Positions 23,400 to 38,919 of a stretch of DNA of 64,000 bases are shown piece by piece. The notes below the pieces were generated by a model, which did not search any database, was not told where the DNA came from, and saw only the letters and a program-made list of their open reading frames with translations. Each line of letters opens with the position of its first letter. Position 1 is the stretch's first letter. The position numbers were made by a program, and so were the translations under genes. Where the stretch lies: the NCBI GenBank assembly GCA_036250195.1, contig JAVHZZ010000001.1, forward strand, positions 380,849,907 to 380,913,906, read 5' to 3'. The DNA is from Mixophyes australis (Eukaryota > Chordata > Amphibia > Anura > Limnodynastidae).

Positions 23400-25765
23400 G
23401 GGACCATCTCCTTCTAGGACATGGACTTAATAAATATAATTCGGAAACATCATATCAGCCTGATTTTATGGTTTATACGAATACCACATTGGAAGCTCCG
23501 CTAATTACCTTCAATATACAGAGTAACACTACATCTGCTTGCCATACTAATCCATGAAGTTTTTTTGATATCTGAGGCATATTAAGTTAATTTTTTATTG
23601 TGGAGCTATTTCATCAAATGTTATTGCTTATTTATGCTACATCTATAGCTACAATATATCCAGCTGGTATATTCCTTAATAGTAGCGCTATATATGGTAT
23701 GCATACCTTCAATATGTTTATTATATCACAGTGCATTGTGGATTTAGTAATGAAATAGTTTCTATTAATGTGTTTTGTATGTAATTGTCATCCTACATTT
23801 AAATGAGATGTACATTTTAGTATTATTTTTTACACTTTACATGGGATAATAAACTATGTTTTATGATTTGTGACTGCTTATTGGTCTGTATATCAATACA
23901 CCCACTTTCAGACCAATCTGATTTTTAGTGCTGCAATCCTTCTTTTTTGCTTTTGTCTCGGTGGTTTGCAGCTACCATACATATTGCAGCAGCTTGATCT
24001 TCTGGTCGTATCTCTTTTGTCTGTTATATTATATATAGGCGCCATATCAAGGGTAGTTGTGTTGATACTCTTAAAATAGTTACTTACGTTCAACTCTACA
24101 TGACACCCAATATCTTATACTCCTCTATCACCTGTAGAGGTTAAGATTCCTAATTAGCAAATACCTCCTACAATAATCACTCAACACCTCAAAATTAAAT
24201 TTGCAAATCATTTATCTGTTATCAGTTTGAAGGATTTGAAAAACTATGCATATTATTAGATTAAAGTAAATATATAAATAATAAGATCTTTTTTTAAATC
24301 CCAATATTCCTGTGGGTAAAAAAAATATGGTCCATTAATTTAACCAGAAAACAAGCACATATTTTATCACTGCGTGAAAAGGAAAAGTCAATGTGAATAG
24401 ATAATTAATTGAATTGTATTTTTGCAAGAGCTATTCTTGACTTGCCATTATTCAATACAATGTCTTATAATTAAGATAGGAATTCTGATAAAATGGAAAT
24501 GTAGAGCAAAAAAAAATAATTTTTCGTCTTGTAGATTTTTTATTAAAGTAAAATAAAGCGTAGGGAAGAAATGATTGTACGTTAAAATGTTTTCTTAACA
24601 GTAAATTCTCACCGATATTTTTAATGTGCATATAAGTGCAAAATACTTATTCACATATTAATGGTGGTACTTTTTCTAAAAGTGTCACAAAATAAATCAG
24701 ATAGTTAAGTATGAAGAAAAATGTAACAATTACCAGTTTAAAGTGGTCAGATGTAAGGCATTTTCACTTTGAAGAAAGAATGCTTTAACATGTATATTAT
24801 CATAACACTGAGCAAATTGCAGATTGACAGGTTTGTAAATCTTTTCCGACATAAGCAAAAGATTGAAAACATTTTTTGTAGGTGCATACGCATACAGAAT
24901 CATATCAATTTAATTAAACTAAAATGTTTTACTACACATTGAAAATAAACAAGTTAGAAGTAGTGGATAACTAAATTATTAAATAGGCTTTACACTCTTA
25001 TCCAGGCTTCATGTAATATATAGTAGACCCAGTAAACTATTAAAAAACACATTGCACATTAATGTCATCTTACTGAAATGCAATAGCCAATACTGCACTT
25101 ATACCATAACTAAACTGTTGACACAATTCTGTTAACAAGTGCTGTCAGCACATTTGGTTGTATGCACGGACAAGATATTGATACCCATGCTTACTAAACT
25201 GCGATGCTCAGAGGCAATGTATATTGGTGGGAAATCTCAGGTAAAAATACAGTTATTTAGATAGTCAGAATAATACATTTCTATTAGTGAAACTGTGTGA
25301 GGAAAAGTTTCTTGCCTGAGCACAGTAGCAGGATCAGTGCTATGCTTTACCAAATACCCTGATCAATTGCATAGACTTCAAGAATGAGTAGAATCCCTGG
25401 ATCAGAGCTGTGGCCCAATGATAGTAGTTAGGCAGTGGTTTTATAGACCAATCACTTCCTATTGTCTCTGTTTGAAATCCTTTGTAACGACTTTGGATTT
25501 GTATGACTGTCCACATATGATTATCTATTATGCTTCTGACTTTTTGACTAATTATCTGCCCTCCAGCGTCTAGTTACTGGGATCCATTCCTGATTTCCAG
25601 CAAACCAGCAGCTACGTGACAGACACTAAAGTTGACCATAAAAAATTACATGTTTAGCCCACAAACATTATTATTTTTCAGAACCTGCATATCACCACAA
25701 CTAACAGATAACTATTACATGTATCTACCATTCACAGTACAGTTTGCATTTTGTCTAGAACATTC
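23400..25765. other. AT-rich non-coding stretch
   Basis: No gene recognised. A patch ending 'cagctacgtgacagac' at 25610-25625 looks like the end of an old LTR but could not be supported further. Confidence 0.4.
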
Positions 25766-25772
25766 TGTGACA

Positions 25773-26350
25773 TACTTACCGACTCTCTTGGAATGTCAAG
25801 GAGAATACTGATATAGCGGATGTGCTTCAGGACTCTAGCAAGATTCTGAAAATTTCCTGGAAGTCAGGCTGAACAGAGAAGAGGTGGGTGGAGATTATCA
25901 TGAGGACACTATTTGCATCATCAATCTCTGCGTACCATGGAGGAAACACTGGGGTGAAGAATAAGTAATGACAACAAAATGTGATGGAAAGAGACAGCCA
26001 TTTTATTGTAACACACCTCCTCCTGGTAAATAAAATGACCACCACTCTCTAGCACACAGATGTAGTCATTGCTTATTCTTCTCCTTGGTGTTTCCTCAGG
26101 ATATGGGGCCAGTGAGAATGTCCCGCAAACAGAATATAAGAGTGACATTCAGCTCTAGATCTATACTGTAAATGATATTATCTTTATTTAATTCATGGAA
26201 GCTCCTGTAAGAGTATGAATCTAGAGCTGAATCTCACTGTTATATCATAGTCACCTACTCTTCCTAAATGTCCGGAAGACTCCCAGAATATTGGGAGACC
26301 AGCTAGACTGCTAGGAAGGTAGGCTAATCTCCCATACAAGCTCTGTGCCT
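25773..26350. repeat. Fragments related to the 56.2-kb MITE, plus a short inverted repeat
   Basis: 'catacttaccgactctcttg' at 25772-25792 resembles the left end of the MITE at 56223. 26255-26300 ('aaatgtccggaagactccca') resembles its right end in reverse. Between them, 26145-26170 and 26208-26238 form an inverted repeat around 'tcagctctaga'. The arrangement suggests nested or rearranged copies. Confidence 0.45.
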
Positions 26351-28010
26351 CCCAAACTGCCAAGTGGTATAGAAACATCACTCATGTAATGCCAGGTGAC
26401 GACCCGTACTGTGGTCTGCCAGTACAGTGATCTCTACACTATTTGAATAAGAGTGAAAAGGAAAATATGTGAGGGTAAGTGAGTGAAGTAGGGTGATTAG
26501 GGGAGTGGGGGAGAGAGACAAATGGGAGGAGAGGGGCTGAGAGATAAAGAAAGGGCATGTCAGATCGTAAGAGTGTCAGTATGAGAGGAGCAGATGGAAA
26601 GCAGGGGAAAGGGGATGAGAAGATTAGTGAGAAGAGATGTGGGGGCAGGGGTGGTGTGACAGTTTAGTGTCATAATAAAAAATGAAAACCTTGCTATTTA
26701 GACCATCTAAAAGTTTAGTTATAAAACAAAAAATGATTGAAAAGAAAAGAGCAGGACCATTTAAGGTTGTGTTCAACCTTATTAGCGCAATTCCCTGTGT
26801 TTTCTAGTTTGACCCTGAGTGGGGTGTTGCAGATATGTATGTGTCTGTTTTCTCTTACTTCTCACAGTGAGGAGGTGCCTCTACCTGAATCTTCTCTCAC
26901 ATTTGTGGGGATGTGGAAAGTAGGCCGTTCCACCAGGTTAGATAGAAAAATCTTCCGCACTAGACATTAATAGTACTTATTTCAACAACTCATTTGCTGC
27001 ATCTAGTTAAATCTGGTATCATATACTGTTCATTTCTTTTGTGTTGCTGCGTGCTCCCTCAGTAGTAGGTATAAAATGTGGTACAAAAGAAAATAACTAC
27101 ACTCCTAAGGTATCATTATCATTAGATGTATAGTTAGTTTTCACAATTGGTTTTCAGTTAGGTAAATATATCTGTAACCGTCCTGAATAAAATTCAAATT
27201 ACAACTTTTATTGCATATCCATAGAATATATATTAAAGTGAAATATTCTTTAAATTAAAATGAGTGAGCTATCTATAGGTAGATAACATTATATTAACCA
27301 GGAAAATTCCTGAATCATATAGGTTCTACTGGGACTGGACCAGGATATCACAACATTTGAATACAGTAATATAAGTCTAACATCTGTGTGTCATTTATAC
27401 ATAATATGTTATCAGTGATGGTATTCAAAGGTTTTAATATGGACTTCTAATAGTTGCACCAATTTCACAATAACCTATTTGTCAGAAGTTGTTTTTATTG
27501 CAAGTGTATATATGAGTTTAACTCAAAATAAAAGTTTCTCAACACCTATGATTCTTGAGATGTTTATATAAACCTATGGTATGTTTTTAACTTTCCCAAT
27601 TCTTTATAACATTCACTAATTAAGGTGGACATACTATTCACTTAGACACACCTTACAATAGATTCCTTTATTGGTGCTGGTTGCAGTGCTATAAGAGCAG
27701 CATGTTCCAGAAACAAATTGCAGCTACTGTTTATTAGTTAGTCTGATCTTGCTACTTAGTAACACAATAACTTTCAGTTATTGTGTCAGCACATTAATAC
27801 ATTAATTGTACACTAAGTAATGTTATTCTCCTTATATGATTCTCAGAATGATCTGATTGGAGTGTTTCCTATGTGTCCAGCGATATAATGCAGTATCAAC
27901 AATTCATACTACTTGATCTACGTTCACTCATCAAATGTAAAATGTGCATAAGATATATTACAATTGTATAATAATAATGATAACCTAAGAGTGTCATAGA
28001 CAGTAGTTTC
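26351..28010. other. Non-coding stretch
   Basis: Contains a purine-rich patch at 26450-26650. No gene or repeat was recognised. Confidence 0.4.
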
Positions 28011-28020
28011 CTTTGTACCT

Positions 28021-28990
28021 CTTACACCAGGGGACAATTCGGGAGACCCTTTGTACATCACACAAGCAGCACAGTTGGCATAAACACAAATTTAGAGGTT
28101 CTGTAAATGCCTCTTTTACATTTATTCAAGAGTGAAGGAAGCTAGGTAATAGGCGAAAAAAACAGGATCAGAGGTGGTTGGTAGTCAAATAAACAGAAAC
28201 AGCAAATCAAGCATTTGTAATACAATACACAATACATTCTTTCAGTGCAAAACTCTTGAGCAATGTGAACTTTCAATGTAAGTTACTTTAACAATACAAT
28301 TTGCTAACACAATGGTAACTTAACAGTGTGGGTTCACTTACAAATACACGTCTTCACACTGACATGTGCTCCCAAACTCACACCACATTCCTATGGCTAA
28401 CTAGACAATAACAAAATTAACACTATGATATTACTGTTAACGTATAGTTTGTGCACTTAACATTAGTAACCAAGATTACTTAGACTTGACAGATGTATAA
28501 TAGTTATTACAGTCTTAAGCAGTTCTCCAATGTCACTCCTCCAATGTACACAGGGCCCAGCACTCTCGTCTGCGGAGCTCTCCCTTTTCCTGGTGTCCCT
28601 AGCAACCTTATTACGGGTGGTCTCTGTCTCACCACTTAACACACTTTGACTGCCCCCTGAAATAGTGATGTCTCTCCCCACTCTCAGCTCTGCCTTCACA
28701 CTTGGGTGTCAGTCTGCCTTCTCTCTAGGGGTCACTCTTAAGGCTCTTTCCTTTGTCCCTTTTCTCCCCCAGCTCCACTCACCACCTTCCCACAGTATGC
28801 TTTACCAGGTTCCTCTGACAGCTCTCCTGTTATTATCAATGCCACACCTCTTCTCCACACCTCTCTCTGGTGCCAGACAGGACTCGGATACTTTTTATAG
28901 ACCTTTATGTTTCACACCATCACGCAGCATGCTCTCCACAAGATCTCGCAAGAACCAATAATGCGTTCAGTGCATGCCTCTTCTTCTAGG
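28021..28990 (-). mobile_element. LTR-like block with TATA box and polyadenylation signal
   Basis: On the minus strand a TATAAAAAG box (28899-28891) is followed about 770 bases later by AATAAA (28126-28121) and then by TGGTGTAAGAGG from 28029, reminiscent of the TGGTGTCAGAAG primer-binding site at 15.6 kb. This order matches U3-R-U5-PBS of an LTR retroelement. The region is GC-richer than its surroundings. Terminal TG/CA and a second LTR could not be fixed, so it could equally be a decayed promoter-containing repeat of another class. Confidence 0.4.
28891..28899 (-). promoter_or_regulatory. TATA box of the LTR-like block
   Basis: TATAAAAAG on the minus strand in a GC-moderate context. It supports a promoter reading but is untested. 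Confidence 0.4.
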
Positions 28991-29004
28991 TGCAAGGACT
29001 GATA

Positions 29005-29018
29005 AGATGGATAGATAA

Positions 29019-29064
<46 letters not shown>
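29005..29064. repeat. (GATA)n microsatellite
   Basis: About 13 GATA units, interrupted only near the left end. Confidence 0.95.
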
Positions 29065-29069
29065 CAATG

Positions 29070-31115
29070 ATATTAACAAACTATATTTGGAATTTCTGAT
29101 GATCTATAATATTAAACAACTTCTCTTAAGTTGTTAGTAAGATTTAAATGATAGTAAACAAATGTGAAGTAATTCTATTTTATAAATAGCAATATTTAAT
29201 TGTTTACTTTGGAATGATTATTTCAAGATCTTTCATATATCGTTGTTTCATATTTCACAATTTACATTTTTCAAACATGTTTTATTAGAGAAGAACACAT
29301 AAATATTTAGTTTACCTTTTAATCAGAATTATAGTAATCTAATGCAGTAATAAAATGATATCATTACATTTGATCCTCTTGGTAATGCAGAATGCTCATG
29401 ATAGTATTAGTCTCAGAGAAGGCTTTAAAACATCATGCAGGGTAATCCCTAAGCTATCTAATAGCATGAGGGCTAATTCCTCTGATAACTATATTAGAAA
29501 TGGGAATAAAGCACAGTAAAGCACAGTGTCTGCGATCCTGCATTTCAATGCTGGTTTAATCTGTCTATCCGGGCAAAGAGAATGTTTGAGAAGCATATGC
29601 ACTTTGAATGGCACTCCCCATACACAGTTGCACATTTTCACATTATAATGAATAAAAATTATGTTGGAATTTAGTGACTCCACAAAATTTCCACAACTCT
29701 AATACTCTATTATTCTGGCTGGAGATTATAAAAATAGTTGTTGGCCACCTGAGTATATCCCAAGCTGTGGTGTATTGCCATCCTGGTTCTATATATTGGA
29801 GCTCTTGGCTTTTATGTTAATTTGACGTACTTTGGTATATTTATATGTTTATATTGTAAGTTGTTTAAACAAAACCCCTCTCTTCTGTTTGAATGTTTAA
29901 CAACCTGGAAAACATTATAAGTCTAACAGCAGTTTTTGTACACAAGTTACTTATTATGTAATTGTCATTTTTGTATTGTTTTTGGAGCAGGTCCATTCTT
30001 GTATATAAGTTTATTGAATAATTAAAGTTGTGTAAAAGCTAAATTTTGCATATCTCTAGCAAACATGCTTAAAATATTATTTGTTATTTTACTTATTTGG
30101 AGCACAAATTGTACAATACTTTTGTAAAATAATTTTATTCAATATTAAAGTTTCATGTTATCTGAGAGCAAGTAAATAGTTTAGTTAACAGTCCATTAAA
30201 AAAGTTTTTTTTCCTAATGCACTAAATACGTTGCTCTAGAGATTGATATATCCAATGTAGTCCCGGATGATATCTGAACAGATTATTCTCACAGCTAACT
30301 TAATGAACAATTAATTTTCCTGCCAAGTATTCCTTCTTTCAATCATGAGCTAGTGACATTTGGGCAGCTGTCTAAGCAAGTAGCATATGTTATTGCCTGG
30401 TATACTTTACTGTAACTGTTTGACTGGAGTGATATCTACTGGTGACAACAGTAAATGCCAAGGGAATAAGATTGCCTTAACAGTGTGCCTAGAGTTTGAA
30501 ATACCATACCAGTAAAAATATCCAAAATTTATGTGACTATAAAAAAAAAATCTTGCCAGATCTATACTAGCTTGAGAAAATACTTATACACATTTCTTTT
30601 AAACTTTTTGGTACAGGTTGCATTTGTAAACATTTCTAATGCTTACCTCTTTTATAAAGGTTTATTTCCATAGCTGTAAATGTGACTTTTCTCATTGTCC
30701 TTTACAATTCCCGCACGTATACTAAAAGAAAATTCATGTATATAAATGAAAGTAGCTCTCTGGAACACTGCCAGAAAAATACAAATACGAGTGCAAAGTG
30801 CTAATGATTGCTATATAATGAAATAGCTTTAAAGTATCGAAGTATCAGCATTTAGGGTGGACAGCCTTGGTTTTCTCAATAGGTAATGTTTACATAAGAA
30901 TTATCCTGAGCAAACTGTCCTATGGAGATTACAGTTATTTTGGTAATGCTGTAGACATTAAATACACAAGTACTTGGTGACACAATAAAGGACCTAGATA
31001 AAAATTATTATATAGATGATAACATTTTCTACAAGGTTGAATGCCATCATGCAAATTTGCAAAAAATAGTTGAAAAGTTGAATGTGCTGGACATCAAACA
31101 CAATCATAATGAATG
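29070..31115. other. AT-rich non-coding stretch
   Basis: Nothing recognised on either strand. Confidence 0.5.
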
Positions 31116-31119
31116 CCCA

Positions 31120-31152
31120 GAGACTGTTCATGTAACCTGCATGAACAGTCTC
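31120..31152. repeat. Perfect 13-bp inverted repeat
   Basis: GAGACTGTTCATG and its exact complement are separated by 7 bases. It has no U-run, so a terminator role is not suggested. Its function is unknown. Confidence 0.9.
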
Positions 31153-31159
31153 GTTCCAT

Positions 31160-33440
31160 GGTCAAATTTTGAATCTTGCAAATGTTTAAGAATTTTCCAT
31201 CAATTTTTTAATTTTTGAGTAGATTAGAAAAACTATTTTGCAAACCATTTTCACATTGGTTCAAGCATCTCTCATCACCAACATATTGTCAATGTACTAA
31301 GATATGGTACATGGAATTGACAACATGTTTTGCTGATGTAACTGCTATAAGGAAATTCTTATATTATAGACTAAACAACATATAGTAGACTGTGCCCCAA
31401 AGTTGAGATGATTGGTGGTACTGCCCTTGTGGGAGTGGGGTCAGAAATACGTGGAGGGAGCAGGACATTTACAAATGGCCTAGTCCAATACTGCAGGAGG
31501 TGGGTATGTGTGTGCTGCTGCTGACAGATGTTAAAATATAGATGAAGCCCAGAGGCTTGAGTTCAAGTAATTTAACATCCTACCCTAAATGGATTTGAGA
31601 GAGTCCCTCTGAGTATGAATAATGTTTGAGTTGAATTCATGTTTAAACTCACAGAAATCATTTCAATCTTGTCTGGTAGTTGACCAGAAGCATGCTGATA
31701 TGAGAACTAGTGTTGGCAATGTCAAAAAAGCTACAGTCAAGAGACAGAGTAGGCAAAGTTCAGGTTGGGAGACTAATAAAAGCCAAGCAACGCTGAGTAC
31801 ATTTACAGATATGCTGGGATTAAAACTGTTAATTCAACATTTTGACTGAATAATACTGTGAAATCAGAGCATTCGCATGATAGAAGCTTAGGTGCTTATA
31901 ATTTTTAAAAAATGATGTCCGTGTAAAGGAACAAGGAACATTTAAGTGTTTTTGGGACAACTTGAGGCTGGGAGAGCAGGACAGTAGCTAAAGAGGACAG
32001 AGAAGAGCACAAGATTGTCAATGATCATCTCCAACGCATGAAGAGTCGGCTCTTGTGTAAAATCTGAAGGGCACTGTCTTCTTTATCCACAACCACTGAG
32101 TATGCTCTTGAGGTGCTCAATAAAGGAATGAACTCTATCAAGAGATGGTCTGGCACCCTTTTATCATAACAATTGTGATCTGAACCGTGTTATTACACCT
32201 ATGACATCTAAGAGCCAACATGGTTTTCAAACTTGTATGTGCAAGAGCCTTTTTCCTCATTCTAAACTGGAGCCCAGGGATATAAAAAGACTGATCTAGC
32301 CCGGGGGGGATTCTGATTGTCAGGTAGGTGCATCTGTTATAAGCATCAACATTACCTACACTTGTGAACAGGAGCTTGTCACAGTAAGGGATAATCATGC
32401 TGTAGCTCAAACTATAAACACCTGGCTTCACAGGTCACACAGGCAAGGTAGATAGGAAAGATACAACAGTATCTTTTATGGCAAAATCTAACACTATATA
32501 TAAACACTTAACAACAGCCAGATGGGTCATTAACTTCTAAGTAGTACCCTTACTCACACAGTCTCTGAAGGATGCAGCTTCACTAATGACAGCGGTAAAA
32601 TTTTCATCAGACATGTATGAGGTAAGGGTCCAGGCATTGACAATACTCAAAAGTGTTGTCAATTCCGGGTGCTTCCTTATGGACAGAGATGTCCCGTTGT
32701 AGATCTGGACGCTCGGTCACATCACTCTCTACCAGTTTGGTATGGAACTGACGACCCTATTCCTGTAGGCACACCATTATATCAGAACCACAGGTTTCTC
32801 CTGTTGGAGACACTACGACAAGATGGGAAGTTTATGCACAACTTGCATAAATAAGGTATTCTTCATGATCCTTAGAACAGAGCTGGTAGAAGCTGAAACT
32901 CCTTCACTAATCTCCAGCATAGCACACTGAGATCAATCCAGTGCCTTATTATAAAGGGACTTAAAATTCCAATGATTTTGGGATTGGGCACATGTCACCA
33001 AGGGGCTGACTTTGGTGTCTCACTGAATTACATGTAATTCCTTCTACTCGCTGCTGGGCAGGCACTTGGATGTCTGTTGGGATGCTTTACAGAACAATAG
33101 GCACTTCATCATGGTAACAAAGGGGATAGATATCCTTGAAGTGTATATCCCAGAGTTAACCCCTTGCAATCTTTTTAAATGTAAATGAAGCAACAGCTGT
33201 ACTGGGCTTTCTGTCTGTGAGAGAAGGAGGATGCATTGGGGGGATGCAACTGTTTTATATGGAGTTCCTGCAAAAACTTCTCCCTGCAGTCTAACATAAT
33301 TATTGGTAATCTACCTGTCCTCTTCCCAACACTCTGGAAATCATCTAAAATGGCTATAAAAGTACCAGTTCCAAAGTCCATATTTTGAGAGATATGCGGC
33401 TAAGGATGATTAAGGTAAAACAAACCCTTTGTTTCATCAC
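31160..33440. other. Unassigned block with moderate GC and scattered open frames
   Basis: Composition is less AT-rich than the flanks. Minus-strand frames at 32431-32138 (97 codons) and 33381-33175 (68 codons) look protein-like in places (LPIIMLDCREKFLQELH) but carry no motif I recognise and are separated by stops. This may be a decayed coding element. Confidence 0.25.
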
Positions 33441-33847
33441 AGAACTATATTATTATCCAAGTATTTCATTCATAAAATGCACAGAAATACTTTAGAAACA
33501 CAGAAATTAAACACCTAAGTAAGATAGATATGCACTCACAGTTAATTATGCTAGATTTGTGTAAAGGTAATATAATGAAAATAATTAAAGCATTAAAATT
33601 AACATAGAAGTCATAAGATACACACCTATTGGCCACAACAAATTTAAAATGTCCTTTTTATACCACATATACATATTTCTACTTTAATGGTATGTAGATG
33701 CCTTGCTTTGGAAACTTCACAATAATACAGTATATAATATATACACATTATTGTGTAAAATATCAAAAATTATTTAAAACTATAGAGAATAATTTTTTAT
33801 GCAAAACAAGCAGCTTCTATTCATGGCAGCCACATTTTTCCTTACTG

Positions 33848-34050
33848 TCAACATTCCCTTTTCTCAAAGGAAAACACTGATCCGGTTGGTATTACATTGC
33901 CTGTAACTGTCTGAGCAGGAGAGCGTCTATCCTTCTTGGGACAGCCTTTTTTCAAACATCTTGCAGCATTGTCAAGGTCCTTCCACAACCCATTCATCAA
34001 AATTCTTAGGCCAATACAGACATTGCGGGGCTTGCTCAAACAGAATATTG
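33848..34050 (-). other. Small open segment, possible exon relic
   Basis: A 63-codon minus-strand frame contains ILMNGLWKDLDNAARCLKKG followed by CPKKDRRSPAQ, giving a Cys/Lys-rich, protein-like composition. A pyrimidine-rich tract lies upstream (34050-34065). No family is recognised. It could be a terminal exon of an old gene or a transposon fragment. Confidence 0.2.
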
Positions 34051-34156
34051 GGAAAGGGCAGGTAAGTAATATGCTGTGATTTTATTTATCTTGCATAATA
34101 ACAACTTTTTTTTGGGGGGGGGGGGGGTACTTACAATTAAATTAACTAGCTCTATT

Positions 34157-34560
34157 AAACTTAGAGATGAGCGGTTCAGATTAAGTGAACTCCGACAGAT
34201 CCAAGTTTTTTTGTTTCACGTGAAACCGAGTCAAGACTTATTTTCTCGCGCCAAAATCAGATCTGAAAATGAAGAAAAACATAATGTCAGGGATAATGTT
34301 GGATCTCGCGAGTTTTGTATCGATAGCTTTGATATATAGCTCTCCTTTGTGTCCTCATTTACCCATTTAGAAGGGAGAGTGTGGGAAGGAAGGTAGCTGC
34401 ATTGATCTAGAGACTAACGTGTTAGACACAGCGAAAGAGGGAATTTACAGAGAAAACAATAGCTGTGATTATTTTTTTACTGTAGTTTTTTGTGATATAG
34501 AGATCAGTCAGCTAGAATAGTTTGCTTATCAACTGGGTGTCAGTCTGTCAGATAGCTTAG
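34157..34560 (+). mobile_element. hAT 5' end fragment, related to the 57-63 kb element
   Basis: Begins TTAGAGATGAGCGGTTCAG, close to the TAGAGATGGGCGG start of the complete element. It continues with 'ggatctcgcgag' followed by a TATA-like 'gatatatag', in the same order as the promoter region at 57480-57528. More diverged downstream. The L2-like LINE lies directly to the right. Confidence 0.5.
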
Positions 34561-34589
34561 AATAGTGTCTACTAGTTATTATATAGTAT

Positions 34590-34601
34590 ATATATCTATC
34601 T

Positions 34602-34633
<32 letters not shown>

Positions 34634-34642
34634 CTATCTATC

Positions 34643-34665
<23 letters not shown>
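34590..34665. repeat. (TATC)n and (ATC)n simple repeats
   Basis: Runs of TATC then ATC adjoin the 3' end of the minus-strand LINE. A further short TATC run lies beyond the other LINE end (38023-38040), so the LINE may have landed in a pre-existing TATC tract or generated it. Confidence 0.85.
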
Positions 34666-38030
<3,365 letters not shown>

Positions 38031-38239
38031 TATCTATATATATGTAAATATATATAGTTGTAAATATATAAATACATTACTAACTGAAGTACCCCGGATG
38101 CCCGGGTTTAAATCTTTAAGTTATTAAGTTATGAGTTGGATGTAACTGTCAACATTTTAAAACTAATAAACAATTCTTCCAACACACCCATGAGGTGGCT
38201 GCCCAGTGTTTTTTTTGTTTGTATATTACATGTCATCAT

Positions 38240-38470
38240 AATCCATCTAATGGAAGTCCAAGAAGAGGCTCCCCAGGACAAAGTTGTGGAAAGTGTACAC
38301 CAATGGGAGGTCTGACCTGGAGCGCAACCCTCTAGTATGTCTTTTGGGATCCAATGTTACCAGTCAGTGAAGTTTTTGTCCAAATCCATCCAGTGGAAGG
38401 CTCAGAACAGGCTCCCGGGTCAAAGTTCTGCCCAGCGTACACCAATGAAAGTTCCAACCGGGACCTTAAA
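38240..38470. repeat. Imperfect 143-bp tandem duplication
   Basis: 'aatccatctaatggaag' at 38240 and 'aatccatccagtggaag' at 38383 begin two diverged copies, which also share 'gtacaccaatg'. The wording resembles 3' UTR-type repeats of non-LTR elements, but I could not assign it. Confidence 0.65.
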
Positions 38471-38579
38471 TCCCCTAAAACCTGGCCAAGATCCAACTTG
38501 ACCATCTCACGTTAATTTCATCCCGATCAGTGCAGGGGTGTCAAAGATATTCAGTAGTTTCAGGTACATCTCTATAAAG

Positions 38580-38905
38580 CGGGCAATAAAAGAGGGTGTT
38601 CTCTGACTGTGAGCAGCACACCCCAACAAACAAATAGATTTCTTGCTTTTAAAACACAAAGTGCTTGAAGATGGAAACAATTTTGAGGTGTCAGTATCAG
38701 TGACATCTATAGTAAGCAGACAAAAAAACGGGTGTTCTCTGACTATAAACAGCATACCCCAAAAAACAAATATATTTAATGCTTCTAAAATTCATTGTTT
38801 CTAGTCAAAGCAATTTTGTGAGGGGCAGTTTCAGTGACTTCTTTATTAAGTAGGCAAACAGGATGTTCTTTGACCCTCAGCGGCACCCCAAACAAAGATT
38901 ATGAA
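38580..38905. repeat. Minisatellite, three diverged copies of about 138 bp
   Basis: 'gtgttctctgactgtgag' at 38596, a close copy at 38732 and a diverged one at 38872 mark three units, each followed by an 'accccaa' word and an AT-rich stretch. The spacings are 136 and 140 bases. Confidence 0.7.
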
Positions 38906-38919
38906 CCATTTGTCTAAAT

